From: Leptospira kanakyensis
GTDB lineage: Bacteria; Spirochaetota; Leptospiria; Leptospirales; Leptospiraceae
Length of the DNA stretch: 64,000 nt
NCBI RefSeq assembly: GCF_004769235.1
Contig: NZ_RQFG01000019.1
Location: forward strand, 930,001 to 994,000
Direction of reading: 5' to 3'
Part shown: positions 1-8,598 of the stretch, piece after piece
Layout: each line of letters starts with the position of its first letter
Position numbering within the stretch: position 1 is the stretch's first letter
The notes under the pieces: generated by a model
What the model saw: only the letters and a program-made list of their open reading frames with translations
Database searches by the model: none
Told to the model about the DNA's origin: nothing
Program-made: the position numbers and the translations under genes

Positions 1-680
1 TCATAAAAAATTACGTTTTCACCTAGAATTTCAGCTAACTTGGATTCGTTGATACTTCCCGTATCTTCTGTAAAACTTAAAATTCGTTCGAGATACCCGA
101 GGAGTTTCCTGGCATCACCCGAACTTCTGCGAAAGAGTTCCTTTTTTAAATCCTCTGGAAATTTACTTTTATGATTTAGTTTTGTAAGGCAAGTTTCAAA
201 AATAGAATTTTCTTCTTCTTCTGAAAGAGTGGTCAGTCGATAGACAAGCATCCGGGAAAGTAATGCTTTATTCACTCGAAAGCTGGGATTTTCTGTTGTG
301 GCAGCAATCAATATGATTTCTCCTTCTTCCACTGCCGAAAGAAGTGCATCCTGTTGTGAGGAAGAAAAACGATGGATTTCATCCAAAAATAAAACAATCG
401 TTCCCTGTCTTTTGGCTTCATCCAAAACTTCTCTTACCTCTTTCAAACCACTGGTCACACAACTTAAATAGCGTTTTTGCATATTCCAACCTTGGCTGAG
501 AAGATGAGCCAAAGTGGTTTTTCCCGATCCGGGTGGACCGTAGAACAGAATTGAGGTGGGTTTAGATATGGCTCTCAGTGACTGAACCACTTGAGTTTGC
601 CCTACAAACTCAGACCAAGTTTTAGGTCTGACCGCATGAGCGAGAGGAACCTGTTTGTTCTGCGAAAAAAGAGAATCCAA
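1..680 (-). CDS. rarA: Replication-associated recombination protein A, AAA+ ATPase (C-terminus outside window)
   Basis: About 226 codons are visible and the gene runs off the left edge. Seen: Walker A GPPGSGKT (about residues 48-55), Walker B FLDEIH (about 98-103) and the RarA hallmark AATTENPSF (about 127-134) just before sensor 1. Family knowledge: RarA/MgsA is a clamp-loader-like ATPase acting at stalled replication forks with SSB. An in-frame stop at 705-707 leaves TTG at 680 as the only usual start codon (TAA-A-TTG after the upstream gene), so a TTG start is assigned. It is the last visible gene of the minus-strand block. RuvB and clamp-loader subunits share the fold, but the TTENPSF motif favours RarA. 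Confidence 0.9.
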   Translation of the reverse strand, partial: MDSLFSQNKQVPLAHAVRPKTWSEFVGQTQVVQSLRAISKPTSILFYGPPGSGKTTLAHLLSQGWNMQKRYLSCVTSGLKEVREVLDEAKRQGTIVLFLDEIHRFSSSQQDALLSAVEEGEIILIAATTENPSFRVNKALLSRMLVYRLTTLSEEEENSIFETCLTKLNHKSKFPEDLKKELFRRSSGDARKLLGYLERILSFTEDTGSINESKLAEILGENVIFY

Positions 681-681
681 T

Positions 682-903
682 TTAAGATTTTTCCAATTCT
701 TTTTTTACTGCCATATAACAGTTGTATATGGTTTCATTACAAACATCACAACCGGAATTACAACAAATGAGAGATCTTTCGGATACCTTTCCATCTATCA
801 AATTTTTCACAAAAGCAGCAGTTCGATCTGGCAAAAAGAAAAATCTAACTTTTTCCAGAATGACTTCATCTACAGATTTTGGGAACAACCGGTCTTCCGA
901 CAT
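682..903 (-). CDS. Oxidored-like domain mini-protein (Cys-rich, 73 aa)
   Basis: This 73-residue protein carries a four-cysteine signature CCNSGCDVCNETIY, followed by a charged helix ending KKELEK. The pattern closely resembles the short Oxidored-like domain (CC-x-SGC-x-x-C-xx-x-Y-x-x-E-L) found alone in bacteria and in OXLD1-type proteins of eukaryotes; its function is not established. The cysteines could bind a metal or form a redox centre, which is inference. ATG starts directly after the TAG of the upstream membrane-protein gene, whose last codons supply a strong ribosome site, AGGAGG. It is followed after one base by rarA, so translation is probably coupled. Confidence 0.7.
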   Translation of the reverse strand: MSEDRLFPKSVDEVILEKVRFFFLPDRTAAFVKNLIDGKVSERSLICCNSGCDVCNETIYNCYMAVKKELEKS

Positions 904-1488
904 CTATCCTCCTGTGATCCAACCAAGATACATAGCGTAAAAATATACAGTTACACGGACAAATCGAAAAAGAGAACCGAGTAAAAACAACGAATAACGC
1001 ATCTTAAAAGTTCCAACAGTATAAGCCATCCAAGAATAAGGAATGGGTGTGAGAGCGCTGAGAACCACAGCCCCAAATCCATACTTACGTAAGTAAGGAA
1101 GAAGTTTGTCTTCATAATGCAAAACCATCTGTCTTCCCAAATGAAATCGCGGAATCACATACAATCCAATCAAATAAGCCAAAGACCCACCAAGTATACT
1201 TCCAAATGACATAGAAAGAATTGTTTTTAAAGGATCCATTTCTCCGGTGATGGCAAGCATAAGGAATGCATCGGGCGGAACAAAGGCAGGAAGACTATCA
1301 GAAAAAATCATCCCAACAAATAGTCCCCAATATCCAAAAATACGGACAAAATGTTCGCTGAATCCCAAAAGTTCTTTTCGAAAGAAAAAAGCCAATCCAA
1401 AAACAATCACTAAAACGATAACAATTGAAAGAATAGTTTGAAAGAGGAGATTACGAAGATTGATAGATGTCTCTTTTTCCTTTGACAT
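904..1488 (-). CDS. VTT/DedA-family (SNARE-associated) membrane protein
   Basis: A 194-residue integral membrane protein. Hydrophobic segments lie near residues 15-35, 50-65, 85-112 and 140-190. The region with SALTPIPYSWMAYTVG matches the re-entrant, proline-containing signature of the VTT (DedA/TVP38/YqaA) fold. Family members are linked to proton-coupled transport and to undecaprenyl-phosphate or phospholipid flipping; the exact substrate here is unknown. It lies 51 bases after pth and abuts the Oxidored-like gene with no gap. The fold assignment is fairly secure, the role is not. Confidence 0.72.
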   Translation of the reverse strand: MSKEKETSINLRNLLFQTILSIVIVLVIVFGLAFFFRKELLGFSEHFVRIFGYWGLFVGMIFSDSLPAFVPPDAFLMLAITGEMDPLKTILSMSFGSILGGSLAYLIGLYVIPRFHLGRQMVLHYEDKLLPYLRKYGFGAVVLSALTPIPYSWMAYTVGTFKMRYSLFLLGSLFRFVRVTVYFYAMYLGWITGG

Positions 1489-1539
1489 AGACAGTGATGT
1501 TAACCTTTTACTCTACTTATATTACGTATAACCTTAAAG

Positions 1540-2106
1540 TCATACATTTGTTTCTTTTTTGATCAGATTCCGATTTGTTTTCATCCAATCTTCTATTTTG
1601 CTAATAGATTCTTTAATTAGACTGTCCAATTGATTTCGTTCTTCCGAATTAAAATTTTGTAAAACAAAGTCTGCCACTTCCATTCCACCTTTTTCAGGTT
1701 TACCTACCCCAAACCGCAATCTATGAAAGTCTTGCGTACCGAGTTTTGCAACGATATCTTTTAGTCCATTATGACCGGCCGTTCCGCCGCCAATTTTATT
1801 TTTTATCTTACCAAAAGGTAAATCTACTTCGTCTTGGACTACAAGGATTTGTGTTGCGGGAATTTTATATAGATTGGCAAGGGTTTGGGTTGCCTTTCCG
1901 GAAAGGTTCATAAATTCCAAAGGTTTTAAAAGATGAATTTTATCCCCTTCCCAAGTATGGGTGGTATCTGCATATTTTTTGGAATCTTTAAAAGTAATAC
2001 CAAAACTAGATGCCAACGCATCAAGAACCATAAAACCAATGTTATGGCGGGTATTTTTATATTTATCTCCTGGGTTACCAAGACCTACAATTAAAAAATG
2101 GATCAT
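1540..2106 (-). CDS. pth: Peptidyl-tRNA hydrolase
   Basis: The 188-residue protein has the usual length and motifs of bacterial Pth: FLIVGLGNPGDKYKNTRHN at the N-terminus with the catalytic His21, FMNLSG with Asn67, and QDEVDLPFG with Asp92/Asp95. Pth releases tRNA from prematurely dropped peptidyl-tRNA and is essential in most bacteria. The ATG overlaps the cimA stop by four bases (ATGA), indicating translational coupling. The C-terminal tail is Lys-rich. High certainty. Confidence 0.96.
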   Translation of the reverse strand: MIHFLIVGLGNPGDKYKNTRHNIGFMVLDALASSFGITFKDSKKYADTTHTWEGDKIHLLKPLEFMNLSGKATQTLANLYKIPATQILVVQDEVDLPFGKIKNKIGGGTAGHNGLKDIVAKLGTQDFHRLRFGVGKPEKGGMEVADFVLQNFNSEERNQLDSLIKESISKIEDWMKTNRNLIKKETNV

Positions 2107-3638
2107 ACGTTTCCGAGTAAAATATGTAACAAACGTTCTGTGGCCTTAACAGCTGCCACTTGTTGGTCAGAGTCAATACCGATGGTTCGAATGGGATTGG
2201 ATTCTCCCTCTTTTTTCCAAGTAATGACTGTTTCGACAAGGGCATTGGTATTTCCACCGGGAGGAATTCTCACTTCATAGTCAGAAAGAGTCGGAATTTG
2301 AATGTTTAATTCTTTTAGAATTTTGCCAAGGGCATTCATAAAAGCATCATATCCGCCGTCGCCTTCTCCCTTCGCCGAGTAATCCTTTCCTAAATAATTA
2401 ACCTTTACCTCGGCCGTTGGTTTCACACCAAGTCCACTGGTCACAGTGCAAGTTTCGATTCGAAAACTGGCTTCTAAGTTTTCACCAGTGATGTCAGAGA
2501 TAATGTACGGTAGGTCTTCTTTTGTGACCGTTTTATTTTGGTCTCCAAGCTCTATCACACGTTCTAAAACTTTTTTTTCAATTTCAGGAGAAAGAACCAT
2601 TCCCAACTGTTTTAAATTTTCAGTAATACTCGCTTTACCAGCTAACTTCCCTAATGCGTATATTCTGGCCCTTCCAAATCGTTCTGGCAAAATGGGATTT
2701 GCATATAAATTACCTTTTTTGTCACCATCAGCATGAACACCTGCCGTTTGTGTGAATACATCTTCCCCTACTATCGGACGGTTGTCTGAAATCCGTTTCC
2801 CAGAAAAAACTTCCACAAGTCTGGATGCATTTGTAATTTCTCTTTCGACTACAGAAGTTCGATACTTTGTTTTGTCATGGAGAGCTGTGACAACAGCTTC
2901 TAGCGGTGAATTACCCGCTCTCTCCCCAAGACCATTCACAGCCACATGAAGGCCACGAACTCCTGCCGAGACTGCTTCCAAACAATTGGCGACAGCCAAG
3001 TCGTAATCATTGTGGCCATGAAACTCAAACCAAAGTTTTGGAAATTCTTTTACTAAATCAGTGATCGCAGTTCGGACTTCTGCAGGCGATAAAACACCAA
3101 GTGTATCAGCTAAATAAAATTTACTGATAGGATACTTGGATACAACACTTAAGTATTCTAAAACATAATCACGAGAATGAGTGTATCCATTAGACCAATC
3201 TTCCAAATAAACATTTACGGTGATCCCAGATTTTGCAGCATACTCTACTGTTTTTTGAATGTCTGCAAAATGTTCGGCAGGCGTTTTTCGAAGTTGGTTT
3301 GTTAGGTGATTAAGTGATCCCTTCGTGAGGAGATTGAGAACTCGGACTCCAGTCCCGTTCATCCACTCCACAGTTTTATCGTAATCTACAAATCCTAATA
3401 TCTCGATTCGATTTTGGAGCCCTTCTGATTTTGCCCACTCTACAATTTTTTTAACAGCCTCAAACTCTCCCGGAGAAACACGGGCACTAGCGATTTCGAC
3501 ACGATCTGTTTTTAGATCTTTTAATAGATGTTTGGTGATATTGAGTTTTTGCTGCCAGGAAAAAGAAACACCATTGGTTTGTTCCCCGTCGCGTAAAGTG
3601 ACGTCCAGGATTTCGATGCGAGAATTAGATTCGGTCAT
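2103..3638 (-). CDS. cimA: (R)-citramalate synthase
   Basis: A 511-residue DRE-TIM metallolyase. Seen: ILDVTLRDGEQTNGV at the N-terminus (metal and catalytic Arg-Asp), FEFHGHNDYDLAVAN with the metal-binding His pair, NGLGERAGN, and a C-terminal LeuA dimer/regulatory domain ending GDGGYDAFMNAL ... YEVRIPPGG. The sequence as a whole resembles the leptospiral CimA, which condenses pyruvate and acetyl-CoA to citramalate in the threonine-independent route to isoleucine, more than 2-isopropylmalate synthase. The open frame extends upstream to 3749, but ATG 3638 overlaps the smr stop (ATGA) and precedes the conserved start, so it is preferred. The C-terminal domain is the expected site of isoleucine feedback. 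Confidence 0.9.
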   Translation of the reverse strand: MTESNSRIEILDVTLRDGEQTNGVSFSWQQKLNITKHLLKDLKTDRVEIASARVSPGEFEAVKKIVEWAKSEGLQNRIEILGFVDYDKTVEWMNGTGVRVLNLLTKGSLNHLTNQLRKTPAEHFADIQKTVEYAAKSGITVNVYLEDWSNGYTHSRDYVLEYLSVVSKYPISKFYLADTLGVLSPAEVRTAITDLVKEFPKLWFEFHGHNDYDLAVANCLEAVSAGVRGLHVAVNGLGERAGNSPLEAVVTALHDKTKYRTSVVEREITNASRLVEVFSGKRISDNRPIVGEDVFTQTAGVHADGDKKGNLYANPILPERFGRARIYALGKLAGKASITENLKQLGMVLSPEIEKKVLERVIELGDQNKTVTKEDLPYIISDITGENLEASFRIETCTVTSGLGVKPTAEVKVNYLGKDYSAKGEGDGGYDAFMNALGKILKELNIQIPTLSDYEVRIPPGGNTNALVETVITWKKEGESNPIRTIGIDSDQQVAAVKATERLLHILLGNV

Positions 3639-3910
3639 GATTTCAATCGGTTGATGTATTCTTTGGACGGAGCGAGAATTTCCACCATCGTTGCGCCCGG
3701 GTTTGACCGGAACATCGGATCGGTCTCCACTAGTTTCAGAAAATCGCAAGTCTCTACGTAGTCAATCGCCATTCGGCGGAGGATTCCTTCCCCAATTCCG
3801 TGTAATATTTCGACGTACGATTCCCCATCCATAAAGGCTTCATGGAGCTCTCGTTCTAATTTGATACGAGCCTCTTCATATCGGAGTTTGCGGATGTATA
3901 TGGTACGCAC
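3635..3910 (-). CDS. Smr-domain protein (MutS2 C-terminal-like)
   Basis: A 91-residue stand-alone Smr domain. The signature HGIGEG (residues 37-42) follows a strand-helix pair, and the N-terminal stretch supports the Smr fold. Smr domains nick or bind branched DNA, or cleave RNA in stalled-ribosome rescue; which applies here cannot be told. It ends in a four-base overlap with cimA (ATGA) and starts 21 bases after the response-regulator gene, within the same minus-strand operon. Confidence 0.8.
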   Translation of the reverse strand: MRTIYIRKLRYEEARIKLERELHEAFMDGESYVEILHGIGEGILRRMAIDYVETCDFLKLVETDPMFRSNPGATMVEILAPSKEYINRLKS

Positions 3911-3931
3911 CTTAAGTCCAGAAAATGGGAC

Positions 3932-4348
3932 TTAGGTCAAATTGCAACAGAAACGAACAGCATCGAGCAATTCTCGGGTGTTCCAAGGTTTAGAAAAAAT
4001 GGCGTAGGTTTTTGCCTCTTCTTTAACGCGGTTGATGGCATCCCGGTCGGCATGGCCGGAAATAAGAATGGATTTGATTTGTGGGTATTTTTGGTGGACT
4101 TGGATGAGAAATTCGTCCCCTCGCATTCCAGGCATCAGCCAATCAGATAAAATAAGAATGACTTCCACACCAGAACTACAAAGGTCATCGATCACTTCCA
4201 TGGCTTCTTCGGGATTTTGTGCTGTTTCGTAGGTATAACTCCCACCGATCTCGCGTTTTAGTTCTTGTACGAGGGATAAAAGCAGAATGGGTTCATCATC
4301 AACGCAAAGAATTGCGTTTTTCTCATGTTGCAGCTGCGTGATATTCAA
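3932..4348 (-). CDS. Single-domain response regulator
   Basis: A 138-residue CheY-like receiver with no output domain. Seen: acidic pair Asp17-Asp18 in CVDDEP, phospho-acceptor Asp69 in LSDWLMPG, conserved Ser97 in ISGH and Lys120 in FSKPW. The FSKPW signature is typical of receivers working with hybrid or sensor kinases in phosphorelays. The ATG overlaps the stop of the upstream kinase by four bases, so the kinase is the obvious partner. The target of the phosphorylated receiver is unknown. Confidence 0.92.
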   Translation of the reverse strand: MNITQLQHEKNAILCVDDEPILLLSLVQELKREIGGSYTYETAQNPEEAMEVIDDLCSSGVEVILILSDWLMPGMRGDEFLIQVHQKYPQIKSILISGHADRDAINRVKEEAKTYAIFSKPWNTRELLDAVRFCCNLT

Positions 4349-7077
4349 TCTCGTTCCCCTTTTTGTGCCTTTGGCAAATACACCCTAAACTCTGTTCCAT
4401 TTTCATCTGACGAAAATTCAATAGAACCCCTCATCTTTTCTACGATTTGTTTGCAAATGTCAAGCCCAAGCCCAATTCCTTCGCCATGTTTTTTTGTAGT
4501 GAAAAAAGGTAGGAAAATCTTATCATGAATTTCGGGCGCAATCCCTTTTCCCGTATCTTGAATGGTTGTGACCACCGAATCCTCATTGGAAGAAACAGAA
4601 ATTCTTAATTTACCACGATAGTCCATCGCTTGTAAAGCATTGTTAATGATATTGATCCAAACTTGGTTGAGTTTGTCTCTTTCCGCCAAACAATAATCAG
4701 TTGTAGTGTAAAACTTGGTAATTTCAACATCATTTTTAATTTTCGTTTGGTATAAAGTAAGAATGGAATCAAGTTCCGTAGGAATATGAACACTTTGAAA
4801 ATTTGTTTCTGTTTCCAACCGATCAGTATAAAGATAATGTTTGAGTGCGTTCACAACATGAGCTGCTTTTTCTGTAGCAGTTTGGACAACATAAACCAGA
4901 CGATACAAACTTCCTAAAATTAGAACATTTTGTAGAATGATTCCAGTTCTTGGTTTCTTTAAAATTTTTAAAAGTGGTTCATCCAGTTGGAGGATTCCAA
5001 GAGAAGTTAAATCATCCATCATCTCTTCCGGATTTTCTATTTGGTGAGAATTCAGAATTCCTAATCTTTCTTTTTTCTCCATACGATTGAGAAGACCTGA
5101 ATTACGAGATCCAAATGACACACTCATATGAAGTAAATGTCGGAAGTCTTCCCTTTCGGAGACATCCAAAGATTCTAAAAATTCAGGCAAACTGGTAACG
5201 TCATTTTTTAGGATTTCAGACATGGTATGTACACTTGAAGTGATGGCACCTAGAGGTGTGTTCAGCTCATGAGTGATGCCCGCGGCAAATTGTCCAAGGG
5301 CGGCTAATTTTTCACTTTGTAAAAGTTGAGTTTGTGTTTTGTGTAAATCGATGAGAATTTTTTCCTTTGTTTCAATCATCTCCAAAAGGCTGCGATTACT
5401 TTCGATCAGTGCTTCCGTTCTTTGCCCAATTTTATCTTCTAAATTGGAATTGGTTTCCATCACCAAACGTTGGCTTTCTTCCACTCGTTCAAAACTTTGT
5501 TTGAGTTCGGAGGACATAAAACGGAAGGCTTCTGATAAATCTTTGAGTTCAGCAATCATACTTTCGCCAATGGGAATGTCCCAATCTCCTTTGGCCAAAG
5601 ATTTGGATGCCTTTGCAAATGATAAAACTGGTCTTGACACAAACTCGGCAAGAACTACGGCAAGGAGTAAACTCAGTAAAATGGCCCAAGCAAAAACCAT
5701 CGCGGATTCACTATTTCCGGTGATGACTCCACTCAAATAAAATGAATAAGGAAAAAGAGTGATGAGATATGTTTTTACTTTTAATTTTGGAGGAATATAA
5801 ACTGTTACCATCGCATTCCAATTTTCTCTGGAAAGTGGTCTTTTCGTAACAATGGCAAAACTAAATCGTTTTTCGGAAGTGTTGATTTCGTTGCCCAATT
5901 TTTTTAATTCAATTCTGACTGTTTCTTGTAATCGTGTTTTCCCTTGATCCGTTGATAATGAAGCAAGAGAGTTCAGATTATCGTCTAACAAAAACACTCG
6001 ACCTTGCTCATTCACTTTGGAATCATCCAAAACAACCATAAGGTCTTTCGAATTCAAATTTTGAACCGTCAACTCAGACAAATTGGAAAAATGACGATCC
6101 AAATTTAACTGGATATTTTTTGACCACTGCCGATGTAAAACTTCCACCATTTGAAAGGCAGATTTTTCAGCATTTTTTAAAGTTACGTAAGCCGTCACTC
6201 CGACAAGAAACAAAACCAAAAAGACAAAAGGCGCAACAATGAATAACTGTAATGATATACCTGATCTTGTATCCGATTCTGGTTGGAGGATTTTCCATTC
6301 TTTTGGCCCAGACTTCCAAATGGATTGAGGGTCAGATAAAGTAACCTCCTTCATTTGCCCAGGGACTTCTGCCCAAAACAAACCAAACCGCCTAACAATA
6401 GGAAAAGTTACAAGCGTCACAAACGGTGCTAGAATCCAAGTGATCCCTGTTGTGAAAAGAAGAGCGGAACTGATTGTATGATAAGAAATCTCGGCCCCGA
6501 ATTGTTCGGAACACAAAAATCCCCATAAAAAAGGTTCCAGGATTAAAAATAATAAAACAAAAAGAAAGTAATAAATCCAAATTCTAAATTTACGAAAGTC
6601 AGGAGACTTTCCTATCATTTGGTAAGAAAGCCAAAACATAGTGGGATTGATAAAGTAACCAGGCAACCAGTCCCATAAAAATTCAGGAGGAACTCCCTCG
6701 ATAAGATCAGACAAACCGTAAGCAAAAGGGACAGCAAGAAGTGCAGGGAATCCAAAAAAATTCAAACAGAGAAAAACAGATAAATCTTTTAGGCTCTCTA
6801 AGGTTTGTGCTCCCGGAATGAGAACAATAGAACTTCCCAAATACCCAGTGGCAAAGATAGAAACAAAAGTGATGAGAAACCAATAAAAGCTAGTTAGGTT
6901 CCAGTTCCAAACTTCCCTTGAAATGCGGAAAGATTTCCCATTCCGAAAGGTAAATCCAGTAAAGGCAAATATCGAAAGAATCGAACCGAATAAAAAGGCA
7001 AACCGACCCCAAACCTCTAGGATCGGCAAAGGGATGTTTGAAACGATATGTTCAATCCAAACAATGATTTCGGCCAT
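4345..7077 (-). CDS. Membrane-bound sensor histidine kinase, large
   Basis: A 910-residue protein. The N-terminal 220 residues are strongly hydrophobic (about six membrane segments). A further membrane pair near residues 270-295 and 445-465 flanks an extracytoplasmic domain, followed by a HAMP-like linker and a long coiled coil. The dimerisation helix carries the phospho-acceptor His603 in [11 protein letters not shown]. The ATPase domain has the N-box [11 protein letters not shown]1 DTGKGI and G2 [17 protein letters not shown]. About 90 residues separate the H-box helix from the second dimerisation helix, an insert unlike the usual short HisKA. It is 21 bases after mutY and overlaps the receiver gene, forming a two-component pair. 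The signal sensed is unknown. Confidence 0.88.
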   Translation of the reverse strand: MAEIIVWIEHIVSNIPLPILEVWGRFAFLFGSILSIFAFTGFTFRNGKSFRISREVWNWNLTSFYWFLITFVSIFATGYLGSSIVLIPGAQTLESLKDLSVFLCLNFFGFPALLAVPFAYGLSDLIEGVPPEFLWDWLPGYFINPTMFWLSYQMIGKSPDFRKFRIWIYYFLFVLLFLILEPFLWGFLCSEQFGAEISYHTISSALLFTTGITWILAPFVTLVTFPIVRRFGLFWAEVPGQMKEVTLSDPQSIWKSGPKEWKILQPESDTRSGISLQLFIVAPFVFLVLFLVGVTAYVTLKNAEKSAFQMVEVLHRQWSKNIQLNLDRHFSNLSELTVQNLNSKDLMVVLDDSKVNEQGRVFLLDDNLNSLASLSTDQGKTRLQETVRIELKKLGNEINTSEKRFSFAIVTKRPLSRENWNAMVTVYIPPKLKVKTYLITLFPYSFYLSGVITGNSESAMVFAWAILLSLLLAVVLAEFVSRPVLSFAKASKSLAKGDWDIPIGESMIAELKDLSEAFRFMSSELKQSFERVEESQRLVMETNSNLEDKIGQRTEALIESNRSLLEMIETKEKILIDLHKTQTQLLQSEKLAALGQFAAGITHELNTPLGAITSSVHTMSEILKNDVTSLPEFLESLDVSEREDFRHLLHMSVSFGSRNSGLLNRMEKKERLGILNSHQIENPEEMMDDLTSLGILQLDEPLLKILKKPRTGIILQNVLILGSLYRLVYVVQTATEKAAHVVNALKHYLYTDRLETETNFQSVHIPTELDSILTLYQTKIKNDVEITKFYTTTDYCLAERDKLNQVWINIINNALQAMDYRGKLRISVSSNEDSVVTTIQDTGKGIAPEIHDKIFLPFFTTKKHGEGIGLGLDICKQIVEKMRGSIEFSSDENGTEFRVYLPKAQKGERD

Positions 7078-7098
7078 GGCCCGTGAATCGTAAGCGAA

Positions 7099-8175
7099 CT
7101 AGGATTCTAAGTAAAGCAAAATCTTTTTTACTTTGGAAGCGAGGGAAGAAGGAAATTCTGTATCTAAATCAGAAAGAGTCACCCACTTACTCTCTACACC
7201 AAATTTCTTTGTCAAACCCTCGACCAAATTTCGACTTTCTAAGGATAAGGAAAATACGGAAAAAACCATCTTATGATGGGTGATGGTATGTTTGAATTCC
7301 CCTATAGGATTCGGGGTTTTGCCTTTATATGATTCTTTTAAAGATAAAAAAAACGGACTGGGTTCGTAGGTTTCTTCCGGAACTTCACCTATAAATCCAT
7401 AGGGTAAATGGAACATCCCTTTTAAAAAACGCATCTTGGGTTCCCGAAGTAGAAGGATGGAATTCTTATGATTGAGAACAAAAATCTCACCGTTTAGAAC
7501 CACCTGCTTTTTGTCTTTTACCCTGAGCGGAATTTCTGAAGTCTTTTGGTGGATCCTGGCAAAACAAAATTCAGAAAGAGGGCATAACAGACATTTAGGT
7601 GATTCCGGAAGGCAAAGGGTTGCACCTAGCTCCATCATGGCTTGGTTGTGGTCACCCGGATGGTCCTTATTTAAAAATTCATCGGCTTTCTTTTGTAATT
7701 CGTTATCTGCCTTTGCACCTAAGATATTGTCTGTATAACCATGATAACGAGACAAAACACGTTTTACATTTCCATCCAAAACTGCCAAAGGAAGGTCGTA
7801 GGCAATCGATAAGATTGCCCTTGCTGTATAATTTCCAATTCCAGGAAGTTTTAAAACTAGGTTCAGGTCTTTTGGAAAGGCCCCATTATAATTTTGAACT
7901 AAAAAGATGGCTGCCTTTCTTATGTTTCTAGCACGGCTGTAATATCCAAGTCCCTTCCAATTTGCCAAAACTTCCTCTTCTTCGGCCTCGGCCAAAGTTT
8001 CTGGATTTGGAAATCGTTTGATAAAGGATTCATACAACGGCAACATCGCATTAACGCGAGTTTGTTGGAGCATCACCTCGGAAATCCAAATGGGATATGC
8101 TTGTTTTTTTTTACGAAATGGTAGATCCCTTTTATGGATTAAATACCATTCGTGAAGTTTTTTCTGAGGACTCAA
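7099..8175 (-). CDS. mutY: A/G-specific adenine glycosylase
   Basis: A 358-residue HhH-GPD glycosylase that removes adenine opposite 8-oxoguanine. Seen: VMLQQT with catalytic Glu33, the helix-hairpin-helix LPGIGNYTARA, catalytic Asp134 in VLDGNVKRV, and a complete 4Fe-4S loop C188-x6-C195-x2-C198-x5-C204. The C-terminal 130 residues form the NUDIX-like domain that reads 8-oxoG. The start is TTG at 8175, overlapping the TGA of the preceding small gene (TTGA); no ATG lies upstream of the conserved N-terminus. Confidence 0.95.
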   Translation of the reverse strand: MSPQKKLHEWYLIHKRDLPFRKKKQAYPIWISEVMLQQTRVNAMLPLYESFIKRFPNPETLAEAEEEEVLANWKGLGYYSRARNIRKAAIFLVQNYNGAFPKDLNLVLKLPGIGNYTARAILSIAYDLPLAVLDGNVKRVLSRYHGYTDNILGAKADNELQKKADEFLNKDHPGDHNQAMMELGATLCLPESPKCLLCPLSEFCFARIHQKTSEIPLRVKDKKQVVLNGEIFVLNHKNSILLLREPKMRFLKGMFHLPYGFIGEVPEETYEPSPFFLSLKESYKGKTPNPIGEFKHTITHHKMVFSVFSLSLESRNLVEGLTKKFGVESKWVTLSDLDTEFPSSLASKVKKILLYLES

Positions 8176-8456
8176 ATTTCCGAGTCTTGGATGCTATAAC
8201 GAAGGAAGGTATTACAACTCCCCTCTTCGGTATACCGAACAAGGTCATAATCCAAACGAGTGGAACGGAAGAATTTGGAATGGGCCAACCTTTCCCGTAT
8301 TTCTTGACGGATATGGTCGCGAGCTTCCTGGCGTTTGTCATAATAGGCAGGCGATAGAATTTCACTTTTGTAGGACAAACTTCCCTCGCGGTAGATGGCT
8401 ACCGTGACTTGCACCCGGTATTTTCTCTGTAAGACTTGTTTTACTTCAGTATTCAT
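8172..8456 (-). CDS. Conserved hypothetical protein, 94 aa
   Basis: A small basic/acidic alternating protein beginning MNTEVKQVLQRKYRV. It has no signal peptide, membrane segment or recognised motif. ATG at 8456 is chosen; a TTG three codons upstream (8465) is the alternative, and neither has a good ribosome site. It overlaps mutY by four bases and is the first gene of the minus-strand block, diverging from ispG. Reality is supported by the coupled junction and by an open frame of sensible composition. Function unknown. Confidence 0.6.
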   Translation of the reverse strand: MNTEVKQVLQRKYRVQVTVAIYREGSLSYKSEILSPAYYDKRQEARDHIRQEIRERLAHSKFFRSTRLDYDLVRYTEEGSCNTFLRYSIQDSEI

Positions 8457-8598
8457 CGTATCCAAAAACTAAGGGGTATTCTTCCTAAATTGATTTTCGG
8501 TCTTGGGTAGGAGGAAATTGAAAGCATCAGTTTTTTTTCATACTGCTTGCCCAAAATTTCGAATTTAATTTCCTAGATAATGAGAACATAAGATTCAA

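Noticed and set aside
3639..3749. N-terminal extension of CimA
   Set aside because: The extra 37 codons overlap the smr gene in another frame and precede the conserved enzyme start; the ATGA coupling at 3635-3638 marks the real start.
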